Assembly (NCBI GenBank): GCA_007922225.1
Contig: ML679962.1
Span: 38,889,863-38,953,862, forward strand
Source of the DNA: Emydura subglobosa
Taxonomy: Eukaryota > Chordata > Testudines > Chelidae
DNA length: 64,000 nt
Direction: 5' to 3'
Below, one piece after another: positions 1-11,997 of the stretch. A model generated the notes under the pieces. That model was not told where the DNA came from and made no database searches. It worked only from the letters and a program-made list of their open reading frames with translations. Numbering within the stretch: the stretch's first letter is position 1; each line of letters begins with the position of its first letter. The translations under genes and the position numbers were made by a program.

Positions 1-2580
1 GCCCCTGCCACCAGCCCATCCACTGCAGGCAGACTGACCCCACCTGGTGGCCTTTGGTCCATCCGCTGCCTCCCAAGCAGCTGAGCAGCCAGTCAGAGCT
101 TCTGCAGGCAGAGATCCCTTGCCCTGTCCGCAGCAGCAACCCAACGCCATTCTCACAGGGTGGGGGAGGAGGGCGTGAAAGCTTTGGGTGGCCCCACCCC
201 ACTGGGGATCAATGAGAAGGTCCCTGCAGCTCCTGCCTGGGTGAGACCTGGGGAGAGGGGTGCTTTGCTGCAGCCTCTCATCGTAGGTGGGGAGAGAACC
301 CCAAGAGGAACAGAGGGGAGGCAGGGGCCAGCCTTCCCTTCCCCAGTACAGCAGGAGAGTGGGCGGTGCTAATTGTCCCTCGCGTGATACAGATCAGGGC
401 CTTGGAACTGATTTTATAATGCAGGTGCTGAACCATTGAACCCAAGTGCAAACCCTGCCTATGATGGAAATCACTTGGAGCTGGGGGGGGGGGGCCCCGC
501 ACGGGGGAGGGGGAGTGGCTGCACCTCCAGCAGCCCCAGTTCCAGCGCCCCTGCTATGGCTGGGCAGGAAGGAGCAACAATCACAGCCCAGAGAACACCA
601 CCGTCCTTTCTAGCTCACGATTGTCTGGGGTCTGACTCCCAAAACATTGGGACTGACATTTCTGCTTTCTGGAGTCTGGCAGAGGCTTGGAGACCCCTGG
701 GTGGGTTCCAGCCCCTCTCCGCTTCCTTTGGCAAGCCCCTCTGAAAGAGGGCCGGGTTAGAAACGCCATGCGAACAGATGAAATTCACCCCATCCAGGGG
801 ACACGAGTCATTAGATGGAAACGCAAATACATGCCTAGCGCCTACAGCACCGTGTGGTCTTCTGGATTAGCACAGCAGAGCCGCTTGTTCTATAGCTTCT
901 TTCACATTCACACCAATACAAGGGGGTTAACTAGATAAAACTAGCCCTTCGAGGCTATAAAATGTAGCTACCACCCGTTAGCACATTTCGAATCCACCAG
1001 TCACTATGCTGCAGCAGCACTGCCAAGCTAGAGAGCGCGAAAATCACAAGACTTTTTAAAGAAAGATTGTGTTGTGGGTTTTTCCAGCTCCCCCACCCAT
1101 CCCCAGTGTGCGCGGGTGACAGCTAGTGCTGCCTGCTATCCCAGCGGGGCTGGGTAAGGTTCTGGCCCCCCCCACTGCAGGAGCTCTCACCCCTACATCT
1201 GCCTGTTGTCCCCACCCACTGCTTCTGTCCCTTTAGCCCCCTCCCCATTCAGGTCAGACACTCCATTCACTCTCTTTCACCACCAGCCCTCCCCCCACCT
1301 CTGTTCCTTTCAGGATTCATCGCTCCACTCGTGCCCCCCCCCCCCTTTTCCCAGTGGGTGGGCTCTTTGCTCCTTCCTCCCCTCCTGTGAGAGTCGCCAG
1401 CAGAGAGGAAAGACACATTACTGGCTTGTGGAAGGACTGAACTTCATGAAGGGGCTGGAGCATCTCGCATGAATTGCCAGATGAGCTCCAGAGGCCTCTG
1501 CAAGCCTGTCACTCATGGAAATATTGCAGGAGTTGGCAACGCTGCCTAAACACACACCTCAGCCTGAGTCGCGTGTGGGTGTGTCAGATCATTCTTCCCA
1601 GAAGGGGAAGTGCCGCAAATACGATTATAAACACTAGTGACCTTATTGGGTTTGGCTTTTCAATTAAACCACCTCCAAATGCACTAGAAAGTTGTGAGCT
1701 GTTTTCACAATGCTCCACAACTGTCAGGGGTGAGCAGGTCAATGTAAAATGATTAAATCAATAACAGATCATTTTGGTTTAGGGTTTTTCCCCGTTCACC
1801 TTATTTGTTCCTTTCACATTATCGTCCCAGCTGTCAGAAGTGAAATCAGACCTTCTGGAGTGGGCGGAGGCCTTGAGGGGAGTGGAAATACTAGTGCTGG
1901 TCACATTTACATATTATTTCCGAGTCTATTTTCCCCCTAGTTAAAAATATTTTCAGAGAGGCAAGGGCCCAGCTTCCTTAATCATTCACTTATCAACTGT
2001 ATTTCGGGAGTTCCTAAAGACACCAGCGCAGTTGCTTTTTCTGCATGTTTAGAACAAGCCTTCCATCATCTTCTGACCATCCACCTGTCCTAGAATTTCC
2101 TTTGTCCGAAAAGTTCAGATAGTCATGGAGAGTTGAGGGAGAAGGTGTGGATATTAACGAAACACTTCAAGATCCTCTAATGGAGAGTGCTATAGAAGAT
2201 GCAGGTATTATTCCTCCAGTTTTACTGGTATGCTCATTGAAGCACAGCAAGATTAAATTACTTGCAGAAGGTCACATACCCATCTATGGAAGAGCTGCAA
2301 CTATAATGTAATTCTCTTGAGTCCTGGGCTCCTGCTTTAATATGGTTTAAAACATAGCATAAGATTATACACAGAAATTGAAGTTTGTGGATTAGAGACA
2401 AGGTAAGGGTCATATATGAACAAAAATGTTGATAGTGAATCCATTTTAGTAGCCTGAATTGTAGTTATACGACTTGATGTTTACATTGAGCTATTATATT
2501 TGTATGCAACAGGTCACACAATAGTTACTTGAATTGGCACCAGCCACACAGGGGAAAAACATTGAAGACAGAAGTCGAAG
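1..2580. other. No recognised feature (intergenic or intronic)
   Basis: Short open frames only, none with a recognisable domain. There is a G run near 485-493, a C run at 1334-1345 and locally GC-rich sequence in the first 800 bases. I see no repeat family I can name and no promoter I would defend. Confidence 0.5.
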
Positions 2581-2599
2581 AAAATAAAAGACACCCACT

Positions 2600-2725
2600 A
2601 CAGGGGGCAAGTTGGTGCAACAGGGTCAGTGCGCCTCTGGGAATCAGAGTTCAAATCTCAGTTTAGGGCACAAACGGAAATGAATTCTGTGTTCTCATCT
2701 TTGCTTCCAGTTGTGCAGATCATGA
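2600..2725 (+). repeat. Possible tRNA-derived SINE fragment
   Basis: A box-B-like AGTTCAAATCTC lies at about 2648-2660. It is preceded by sequence resembling the head of a tRNA-derived SINE, with a GGTCAGTGCGC-like A-box region at about 2625-2636. The family is not recognised; MIR-like or another CORE-type SINE is possible. The match is short and could be chance. Confidence 0.3.
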
Positions 2726-2729
2726 AATC

Positions 2730-5290
2730 ACCCTGGGAAATGCCATCGACTGAAAAGCAAAGCAGGATTGGAACAAGGCAGAATGTTCTCTAAACCATCA
2801 AAGGCTCAACAACTCAATATGCTGCTTATCTCATTCTGAAGAATGAAAGTGTAAAGGCCAGAGGCTGGAATTCAGGACTTTCAGCTGTGCACCATCTCCC
2901 CCGCCCTTGCCGTGCATTACCATTGACAGGGTTTAAAGCGTGCAGGAAAAAAAAAAAAAGAGGACTGTGATAGCTGCCCTAACTCTTACTTTTGTTATGA
3001 ATTTTATTTAAGTCCATTTTAAAGAGAATTTTTCCAGGAAAGTAACAAGTGTTACAGTTGTTCCAGTCCCGGTAGGAAATATGTAATTAGGCTGCTCTGG
3101 GCAGACAAACCTGACAATGTGTACCTGAGATGAACTGTAAGTTACTGCAGCACACAAGAAGCCATCCATAACCTGCAAACTTGTGGGAATCATTCTTTGC
3201 AGAAGAACACCTACCAAATGGTCAGATCGGCAGTGTCGTTTGCATGCCAGGTGCTACTTTACAGTAGATAATACCCTAGAAACAGGAGTTTATGAAACGG
3301 AACCTTCATCTAGCTGACATGACGGGAGCATCACAAAAATGGTTCACACACCCTGGTCAAAAACAGCAGAGAGAGTTTCTTTTAACATTTTCACGTCGAG
3401 TAGTGTTATTTAACAGAGAAACATCTCAGACTAACAGATCTGCCCACAAGTCAAGCAGCAGTGTTTGATGCATGCTTTATTAGTAGTTACCTGAGCTGCA
3501 GTTCTTTCCCTCTGCAGTTATCTTACGTAGACCTGCAATCGATTCCTGCTCTGAATTGCATGGTAGTGCCTCAGCCAAAGGAGGAGCACATCTAGGGGCC
3601 TGGCCTTTTGCTTTTGGGGATAGGCTAGCAGCTGCCACCATGTGAAGCGTTAGAATGAGCATACAAACCTACTCTAACACGATGGGAGGGGCAGGGTAAG
3701 CTAGCTCCTGTCATCTGATCTTTGCCAGAAAGATGAAGAGTAGCACAGGTCAGGATACGAACGCTCTTCAGAGAGATTGTCAAACATACACAGGACTTCA
3801 TGTTACAGGTGTGTGTTGTGACATATTCAAGTATTTCATGTCAGGCAAAAGAGGGGGAGTAGGGCACTAGAAAGTCTGATTATCAGCTGATGAGGATGTC
3901 TGCTTCTCACTGCCATTACTACAATAGAACTGGTCAAACTTAGTTTAAAGACACGAGCATTTCAATTAATAAAAGTTCAGAGCCGTTTGCTATGTCAGGG
4001 CAGTCATTACCCCAGAGAGTTTGGAGAGCTACCCAGTACTCCTAGAAATGTCTATGAATCCCAAAGTTTATGCAGATTTAAGCACTAATGACTACTGGAC
4101 CAGAATTGGGTTGCTGTTCTTTATTTGACTGTTTGGAGTGTGTCATCCAAGCAGGAAGCAGAAACAAGCCTGAAAGTTACTAATGAGTACAAAGTGTTTA
4201 GAAAATGAGGATTGGTTCACACACTATTTGCAAGCCAGAAAGGTAGCTAAATTACTACCTGCAGTAAATAGGGTCTACAGCTCTTCACAGGACGGCTGAG
4301 TCGTAAGACGCTAAAACCAAGCAGATGTTCTTCGGTGACATTTAAACTAACTGTCTCAAGCCACTGAAGACCTGAAAATTAAAGAGTAGTTGTTGGATAC
4401 AGGACTCCTATCTCCATGTTTGCCACAGAAAATTCATTGTTACAGTAATAGTAAATCTACATGCCTATTCTGTAGAGGTAGATTCTCAATCTGTTATAGC
4501 AGCATACTTTTCATTCTTCATTAAAGGGCTAAATAAGATACTTAGACATTGTCCTGTACTTACAAAATGCCATTTAAACAATTAAATTGTTTTGCTTTAG
4601 TTTTAAAACACATTTAGAGTCAAACATTCCTTTTAAAAGATCCCTAATTACTTGCAGCCAGCTATGACAAGGTGTGGGAAATGCTTGTTATTCAGCAGCT
4701 ATTCCACTTCACGGTTACTGCTCACCGGGCAGAGGACCTGAATCTTGGAATTATTCCAAATCGAATCGGAGATAAAGAAGGTGAGATCTAGCTGCAAGTC
4801 TCTGCAACGTTCAGAAGTGTTCGTGTCTGGTGTCCTAGACTGACCCCTTCTATAGTGTAAAGTCTGACTCTGTGCAGACTGTGAAGATGGCGCCCTGTGC
4901 GGTAAAGTGGGGGAGATGGGTTCAGCTACAAGGAGAATGAAACAAAGCTTTAGCAGTTGCACATTTCTGTTGGTTTTAGATCAGCGTTACATACATTAAA
5001 AGCGTACCACGATGACAGAGATAACAGGCAGCGCAAGACAGAAAATGCTTGGTTTGCAGACAGACAGACTGCACTGTAAGCTCTCCTATTCATCCCTTCA
5101 GACAGCTCCACATTCTGTCTTCAAGAAGTATCCTTCCTAGAGCTCTTTATACAGAAGTGAAAATACACGTTAAATCCAAACTTCGCAATTAACCCTCCTG
5201 ATTTACCCCAGCCCACAAAAAGCTCCTTTAGCCTTTTTCATAGGATTTGGCTACTCTCTTCATATCTGGCCACTTTGGAGACTGGAAAAG
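2730..5290. other. No recognised feature
   Basis: AT-rich single-copy-looking sequence with a poly-A stretch near 2947-2959. The open frames on both strands are under 90 codons and show no recognisable domain. Confidence 0.5.
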
Positions 5291-5299
5291 AACCTAGAT

Positions 5300-5795
5300 C
5301 AGTGGTTCCCAACATTTTTGGCTTGAGGGCCACAGATATTTTTACAACCCTGAAGGGCCACCAGTCTCCGCCAGCAGCCCCTCCCCCCAACTTCAGCCAG
5401 ACAGAAGGAGTTCAGCGTGGAGGCTGCCACCTCGCTGATCTCTGGTCACCCTGGCTGCTCCCGAGAAGCCGCACATGTCCTGTAGCCCCGTGTGCTCCAT
5501 CTGGTCCCTAGGCAGCAGCTCCCTTCTGCAGCCAGGAGGACGGGAGATCAGTGCTCCCCTCCCTCTGGCTCCAGCAGGGACACAGTGCCTATGGACCCAG
5601 GAGGAGCGCTTTGCCGTGCTCCCTGCTACAGCCAAGGGGAGGGCAGCTCCAGTCTCGTAGCCCTCCGGCAACACGCTCTGTCTGGGTCCTGAGGCAGTGG
5701 CTCCCTTCTGCAGCCAACGGGAGGGGAGTGGTGGGCCACTTGGAAAGACCCCACGGGCCACTTTTGGCCCATGGGCCACAGGTTGGGAACCGCTG
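5300..5795 (+). mobile_element. hAT-type non-autonomous DNA transposon (MITE), copy 1
   Basis: The left end reads CAGTGGTTCCCAAC and the right end is its near-perfect inverse, GTTGGGAACCGCTG. They are flanked by an 8-bp target-site duplication at 5292-5299 and 5796-5803 with 7 of 8 bases identical (ACCTAGAT and ACCTAGAG). An 8-bp duplication and a CAGTGGTTCCCAAC terminus are typical of the hAT superfamily. The interior is GC-rich with repeated GGCCAC and CTGCAGCC motifs, and no transposase is visible. A second copy, in inverse orientation, lies at 16947-19210 and is split by an LTR element. The several open frames of 60-130 codons seen on both strands here arise from the GC-rich composition and are not treated as genes. 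Confidence 0.85.
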
Positions 5796-5803
5796 ACCTA
5801 GAG

Positions 5804-6180
5804 TTTTGAGTGGTCTTCCCATCAGGAGTTGTGCTGAACTATATCCAGTAGTTGCTATTCGTGTTGAACTGTAACTCAGAGGAGCAAGGAATGGATCTTC
5901 TTGCTGTAGGATTTTCTTGGCTGTCTGCAGCTCTCAGCCTCTCCATTTGCATGTGGTAGTGTGGGCTGCTAATATAATCAAAATCATATTTTGACTGGAA
6001 TGACAAATTCTGCTGCAGTGAATTGTGGTCTGTTGCCCAACACTAGTTATTCTAGAATAACTAAGTGAGCAAAAGTGCATTTCAGTTTCTCTCTAACACG
6101 GTCACATGTTGTGTCTTTCAAGTACATTATTTTATGTACCTGGAAAAATAGTCCACTACAGCCAGGTAAGGATATGCTCT
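5804..6180. other. No recognised feature
   Basis: AT-leaning sequence between the MITE and the gypsy remnant, with no open frame or repeat that I recognise. Confidence 0.45.
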
Positions 6181-6284
6181 GAATTGGAATAAACCCACAG
6201 CTCGTCTCTGCCACAGCTAGTCTCTGGCTGGTAGCGGTGTTTGGACACTGTATGGTTCAGTGCTGTCTTTTCAGTTGATTTGTA

Positions 6285-6725
6285 CTAGATCGCCTTTAAA
6301 AAGCCCAGTATCATCAACTGCGGCTCTTGCACCTCTATCACTAGGGCCATCAGGGCTGCCCTGTTGCGGCTAAGAAAGTTGTTGGTCTTTGAGCCTTTGG
6401 TCACTTGCACTCTGAACGCACACAACTTGTGTCTTCGTAAGTTGTTTCTTTGGTGAACCAGCCCCGTGCAGTTCAGAAAAACTCCAGGACTAGTCAGGAC
6501 TGTGCTAGGTGACTTCAGCTCTGAGACGGCATTGACCTCTGCTCCTGAATCAATTGTAAAGTCAATAGCTTTGCCATGAACATTCAGTTTCACTCTCCAG
6601 GCAGGCTCTGTCTCATCACACATGGTAGGTCCCAGAAAAAATGGCTCTGATTGTCTGTAATATGAGTCAACTCCTTGACTGCTTTGGTGCAGCAAACAGC
6701 TGCAAAATGCCGGTATGTCATGCAT
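6285..6725 (-). pseudogene. Gypsy pol fragment with retropepsin domain
   Basis: This 146-codon frame contains the retropepsin active-site segment FTIDSGAEVNAV, with the catalytic aspartate at residue 59 (bases 6551-6549). The preceding residues PAWRVKLNVHGK form the beta strand usual before this loop. The family more often has DTGA or DSGA, so DSGA is acceptable. In a live element this protease would cleave the gag-pol polyprotein in cytoplasmic particles. The first residues before about residue 40 are poorly conserved, and the nominal methionine is only the first in-frame ATG, not a real start. Downstream the reading frame leaves the coding frame before the reverse transcriptase, consistent with decay. 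The alternative, a domesticated protease gene, is unlikely given the surrounding broken gag. Confidence 0.75.
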
Positions 6726-6796
6726 GTTTTATACAATGTGCCACAGGCTGGACTAGCATTCTCTCTTTGGATAGGACTTTTTCCACACCTGGTGCA
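6690..6796 (-). pseudogene. Gypsy nucleocapsid zinc-knuckle-like segment
   Basis: The minus strand encodes a CTRCGKSP start followed by further cysteines, an aromatic/histidine position and a final cysteine. The spacing resembles the degenerate double CCHC knuckle found between gag and protease in vertebrate gypsy elements. It is in a frame interrupted relative to both neighbours and was too short to appear as a separate long ORF. Confidence 0.55.
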
Positions 6797-7110
6797 TGTT
6801 GCCTGGAATTTGTCCCTCTTCGCTTGGGCGCTCTCTTGCCTTGCCTCAGAGGTTTTGTGAGCATGACTTAATGCTCAAGTGTCTGCTCACAGCTGCTAAG
6901 CTAGCTTCACGTGTTTCAAGTTTGCCAAGTTGCCCTAGGCTTTGCTGTTTCGCCACTTCAGGCTGTTCTACTCTCTGGCTAGCTGTGGCTAAGGTTATAT
7001 CACTCCTCAGTTGTAGCTGCTGTTAACCCAATAACCAGCCTGTCTGATATTTTCATGTTTTGCATTCCCCAAAAGTCACATTTTTCAGCCAGCTAATGCA
7101 TGCAGAGGTC

Positions 7111-7353
7111 TTATAAACATTCAACATTTTCTCTGGTTCTTGAATTCTCTGCTGAAAATATGCTTTCACAAATCATGGTTCTTTGAGGTATAGAGTATGC
7201 ATCAAACATAGCCAGACCCCTTTCATAGTCACCTTTGTGACAAGCTTCAGAAAAGTCAATGGGTTTAAAGATCTGCTCTGCCTGCTTCCCCACAGCATAA
7301 ATTAAAGAAGATACCTGTGCATCTCCAGTTTCTTTATGGAGTGAGTTTGCCAT
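7111..7353 (-). pseudogene. Gypsy gag capsid-like fragment
   Basis: An 80-codon frame includes a TGDAQVSSLIYAVGKQAEQI segment followed by a YERGLAMFDAYSIPQRTMI-like stretch. Both resemble the retrotransposon gag (capsid) helical domain of gypsy elements, where the protein builds the intracellular particle. The upstream part is out of frame (a related segment continues to about 7380), and the region between here and the cysteine-rich segment near 6796 is interrupted. There is no evidence of a promoter or of selection on the frame. Assignment rests on my recognition of the motif order together with the neighbouring protease. Confidence 0.65.
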
Positions 7354-7394
7354 TCAAAATCCAGTCTGTCCATTATAAAGATTTGATAAAGCTG

Positions 7395-7915
7395 AAGTTC
7401 TCTGGGGTATTGAAGAGTGACATGTTAATGAGAGCCTGTAATCTCCCTTACTTTGTTCCTAGTTTACTTCACATACTTCCGTAGATATGGACTGGCTACA
7501 GAGCTTGCTTATTCACACCAGCTGGCTCATCATAAGATCCTTTAACGGTCTGCCAGGTATGGCTGAGCTTTGTTATATAGGGTAGGGTGTGTCGCACAGC
7601 AGCACCAAGTGGGTGACCAGCACAATACAGGTTAGCACTCCCTTACACAAGCTGCAGTGCTCTTGCTTCCAAAGAGTTATTAGGAAAACTCAACATCGCT
7701 CACTTTTAGCCTCCTCCCCTTTTCTTCTGAAGTCAAGCCCAACCCAGCCCCGCCTGGGTCAACACTACCCGCCCCCTCTAATATCCCAGGACACCACTGG
7801 CTCAGGGACTTAGGCTGCCAGACTCTTGGCAGGAGAATTCAAGAGTGAGCCCTGAGTCTCGGCATTGATGTGCTCTTTCTGCCCAGTCCCGAGAACAGTC
7901 ATCCCTATACTACTT
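7395..7915. other. No recognised feature
   Basis: Mixed-composition sequence, possibly further decayed retrotransposon 5' sequence in its first part. No LTR boundary can be defined. Confidence 0.4.
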
Positions 7916-7919
7916 ATGT

Positions 7920-8345
7920 GGCGCCCTACCCCACTTGTGTCCATTGTCTCCCTATGGCTCCGGGAGCTAGGGCCGGGGCTGGGGCCACGATCAGGGCCAG
8001 AGCTGTGTCTGGGAGTGAGGCCATTGTCAGGGCCGGGACTGGGGCTGCAGCTGTGGGCTGGTCTGGGGCCCAGAGTGGGGCCAGAAGCAGAACCACAGCC
8101 AGGCTGCAGTCGGGGGCCCAGGCAGGGGCTGTGGCCTGGCCGCAGTCAGGTGCAGCGCTGTGGCCAGGCTGGGAGCAGAGCCCCAGGGCCTGGGTCAAGG
8201 CCGGGGCCAGGACTCTGAGCACAGCCACCACTCGGAACAGGGGCCAGAGCAGAGCAGGGTTGGATGGTGCTCCCTCTTCACACCCCCTGGGGGCTAGCCC
8301 GGGTCCCACCGCGTCCTCTGTGAATGTTTCTCTGGGCATGCCTCA
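7920..8345 (-). mobile_element. GC-rich hAT-type MITE, second family, diverged copy
   Basis: The interior consists of degenerate GC-rich units of roughly 20-40 bases built on GGGGCTGGGGCC-like motifs. It matches, in inverse orientation, the better preserved element at 58091-58497: both share the block around GGGGGCTAGCCC / GGGGGCCAGCCC next to GAATGT, and the GC-rich core. Its own terminal inverted repeats and target duplication are too diverged to define, so the limits are approximate. The 250-codon plus-strand frame (7870-8622) and the frames opposite it arise from this composition and are not considered genes. Confidence 0.6.
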
Positions 8346-8349
8346 CAGC

Positions 8350-11300
8350 TTGCAGACCTGTGCCCTCGAGATTGATTATAATCAAGCACATTTGAGAAAC
8401 AGTTACCTTTCCTCTAGTTCCAATGCATTGCCTGGCCGGCAGCGAAATCCTAGATTTAAAAAGCCATTTCCACCTAAGCAAGGAGCACAGGGAGAGCCAA
8501 TGCCTCCAGGTCCCACAATCAGTAAGTCCACACCTTCAAATTCAGGAGGCCTTGTCTGGAACTGCAGCTGTGACATGTCAAGACAGAGGCACCCAGCAGC
8601 GATTTGGTGGTGGGAACCATAAGGGTCACCCAGGTTTACCATTAAACACCCTTTTCTATCCCACAGGGTGTGCCACGTCCTCGAGCAGCTCCATAAATGA
8701 GGTAAGACGGAGGGCAACATTCGTATGAAATGCAGTTGTTGTGTGTAGTGCACAGGAGCTTATTGAGAGAGTGTCTGAAATGTTGGTCCAAGAGGCTGGA
8801 AGTGGTCAGTTGTTAGGGTCTATGGAGCAGACCCTTCCCGAGGGCTGAGTCCAAGAGGCTGAACTGAAAGACATCACGAAGGGATATTAATGTTCTGTCG
8901 TCAAGGATTCAGAGCTGTCCCTCACTGCCAGAGAAGTGGTTCCATTTCCTGTCTAAATGCAGAAGAGTAATGTATTGTTATAAACAAAGATGAGCCTAAT
9001 TTTGGAACATATGGACTCCACCATGTGCTTGTTTACTTAGATTGGATGCTTTAATTTGTCTTGGCACTTGCTGGTGTTTCGGGTGCCTTTCAGGATAAGG
9101 AAGAGATGTGTGGACACTGTGGGCTAGAATGAAATAATTAGACAGCAGGAACTCCAAAAATCCTTCTTTATTATATCCAACACAGTGAGCACATTATATA
9201 TTGCTGTATCCTGCAATCGAATACTCACCGTATCTTAGCAGACAAATATAAAGATTCAAAACAGTAGCATGAACCATTTTTCATGTGTTTTCAGAGGGGA
9301 AAAGTAACATCCAAAGTTAATTCAGATATACAAAATCCAAATTTTTGAGATTTCTTCACATATAAATCTTGAATCAAGATCTACCAAGTCAGTGTTTTAG
9401 ATAGAGACATATCCTTAAGAACATATCCTTAAGAACTTGTAACAATGTCTTTCTTATTCAAAATATTTGAAGAACACTATTCTCACTTTGAGAAACCAGT
9501 TTAATCAATAAATATAACATACAACCTACACACTTGTGTAGGATGTGTGGTTTTATCATTGAGCCACGTTCTGACATCTTGGTCAGGCAAAACAATTAAA
9601 TCTTTGGATGTCAGACTTTGGTCCATTGTTTGTATATGCAACCTGATGCCATGATAGATGCATTTTTATACTCTTAAAAGTTAATTTTGCAGGCTTGATT
9701 TCTGTCTTGAGGTTCTCAGATGGACAGTGCAAAGAACACACACATTTTCACCAACACTTGCCACTTACTGGCCTGTTAGAACAGAGTTTCAATCTCTGGC
9801 ATACAGTTCTGTTAATGATGTTCAAATTAGTACTCATGAAATGCAAAGCGGGTGGAAAAGGAGAGAAGCAAGTTACTGTTGAAGCAGCAAGTCAAAACTG
9901 GAACAAAGTTCACAGAATAGTTTTCTAACAAATTAAAAACCAGTGCTGACATTTTTAAAAGTAGGAAGTCTTGGAGCAATGATTCAGGGGGTGCAGTTAC
10001 AATCCGTGCAGATAAAGCTCACTATCATTACATTTAATGTCAAGTAACTTTTGCTGAGGTTAGAGTTAAAATTCAAATCAGAGCTCCAAAAAAAAAAGCA
10101 GATGTTTCCTACTGAGGTGGTGGCCCTTGGTGCAGACATCTGAAGGTGTCATGGTCAGAATTTTGAGAAGAGTCTCCTACGCTGCCACTTTGCTAACGAA
10201 ATCTTTAATATACACCTGGAGCTCTTCTCTCCTCTCGTTTCTTCGTGCTTCACAGGACACCACCGTGTAACACTCCCACCAGAGCTGGCATTGAAATAAA
10301 ACTCTATGGGTCTGTCTAGAATGCATCGTAAACCTGCCTTCTGACTCAAGTTTAAGCCCCAGTCTCACTACAATCCACACACAGATCAGTGACTCGGGCC
10401 CATGGGCCAAACCTGAGGTATGGCTCCATGCCCAAGTCCCACTGTGACGCGTCTCTAAGCTCAGACATTTTGCAGTGTGGAGGCAGCTCAAGTCCAGGCC
10501 ACAAGACTGGAGTCTGGAGGGTCTGCCAAGGCTACCTCACAATCCCTGGGGCCTGTGTTTCCCACCCCCATACCCAAACTTCCCACTTAATTTCCAGGAG
10601 CCAGAAACAGGAATCACGAGGAGAGCCAGCCAATGGATGAATGGCACAAAACGAAACTCTGCTGCTGAGGCTGGTCCCCGAGGAGGCTATGCCACCAGGG
10701 CAGCTGCAGCACATCCTGGGTCCGTGTTGGGAGGAGCTGTTTGGGGATGGCCCTGGGGAGCAGCCTGCAGCAGAAGAGGAAGCACGGCGGGAGCTGGATG
10801 TTTCTGCTGCCATGTTTAACATCACTGTATGATGGGAGAGATTTCCGGCTTATGGCCCTCTTCAGTTATTAATACAAGAAAGATTTCTTGTGTGATTCCG
10901 CTCAGGGTGAAAGCCACGCCAGTCCCCGACCGCCCCTCCTCTCCGCACCATGTGGGATTCACAATGGACACAGAGTTGAGGGGAAACAGTTAAACAAGCA
11001 GTTATTCAATGTTTACGAGTTACTCGCTGATCGTTAGAAACAGGGGTTGCGGCACTGTCATGACCTCACACAACCCCCCACGCACACAACGCAACTTACG
11101 AATCTACCACACGCACACTGTCCTCGAACGCCGGTAACCGGAGTCCAAAAAGAGCAGGCTGTAACGAGTGTGTGTGTATCCAGAGCTGTCGGAAAGGAGT
11201 CCAGATTACAGCGGAGGGCATCAGCCTGTCTGTGTTAGGGTCCCCATGGCGGGTGGGTGGGCAGGGCCGTCTATAGATGCAGGTTGCTTGTAAAGAGGCT

Positions 11301-11990
11301 GTACTGCGGCTTCAGACTACAGCAGCCCCTGGATGATTTTACCACCAGATTCCCCCCATTGCTGGCTGGTGAGGAAAACAAACCTCTCCTGAAGTAGGAG
11401 CTCCAGACAGTCACTCACGTTCTGGGGCAGGGCATACTGATCGGGCAGCGCCCCCTCGAACTCACGGGCCTCCCTCTGTTCAGAGATGTGCTGGGTGGTC
11501 CCTAGACCTCAAGGATCTCCTTTGCGTACACAGAGGGCCATCCTCTGCTGGCCTAGAACAAAGCTCCCACTCAGGGATCTCCAGGAGATCAGTGCTCTCC
11601 AGAGACTGCCCTGCCCGACAGGTGTGAAACGCCACCACTCCTATGCCACACATCTCCCCCACACCCAGGAAAAATGCTGGGGATTGAGAAATCATTTTAA
11701 CTGAACTCTGAATGAGAATCTTACCATGATGTGAGATGTCCTTTGAAGCCGCACTGAAAGCTATCAGAAGTGGGCGGAGGTTTTGGGGTGAAAAAGCTAA
11801 AGCCCATTGATAAAAAGTATCTTCTTTGGACCTTGAAGTAAAGCAGCCCCTTGAAAGAGTAGAAAATGTTGTCTGGCCATGATAAAAAAAACAAAAACAA
11901 AACAAACAACATACTCTTTCGTTTTTCTTTCAAGGCCCTTCCATCTCCACAGGGCAAACATATGGGGAGCAACCATACTAATTTTACATT
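8350..11990. other. No recognised repeat; two weak coding-like frames
   Basis: Includes a perfect 15-base tandem duplication near 9408-9437 (unit begins ACATATCCTTAAG). Two frames are mildly coding-like and are discussed separately: 10641-10832 on plus and about 11290-11500 on minus. Neither matches a family I recognise. Confidence 0.4.
10641..10832 (+). other. Unrecognised 63-codon frame, possibly non-coding
   Basis: The frame begins with ATG at 10641 and ends at a TGA. Its product is acidic and rich in Glu, Leu and Pro, with a PCWEELFGD segment near residue 28 and a Glu-rich EEEARRELD stretch near residue 46. No signal peptide, membrane segment or known domain is visible. The sequence before the ATG has no obvious promoter, and a competing frame of similar length overlaps it. 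I do not recognise it; it may be chance in GC-rich DNA. Confidence 0.15.
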
Positions 11991-11997
11991 GTTCTAG

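Larger units (their letters stand above)
6180..7390 (-). mobile_element. Ty3/gypsy LTR retrotransposon remnant (gag to protease)
   Basis: Read on the minus strand from high to low coordinates, the block holds a gag capsid-like segment (7353-7111), a cysteine-rich nucleocapsid segment (about 6796-6690), an aspartic protease (about 6610-6480) and then a few codons resembling the start of the gypsy reverse transcriptase (EPYSVQTP near 6230). That order is the gag-pol order of Ty3/gypsy elements. Frames change several times, so the element is dead. No LTR is recognisable on either side, and most of pol is absent. Confidence 0.75.

Noticed and set aside
5393..5779. 128-codon minus-strand frame plus four overlapping frames
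   Set aside because: All lie within the hAT MITE at 5300-5795 and follow its composition.
7870..8622. 250-codon open frame on plus, rich in Ala, Gly and Arg
   Set aside because: It overlaps a GC-rich MITE whose repeat units avoid stops in several frames on both strands; a second copy of the repeat at 58.1 kb gives similar spurious frames.
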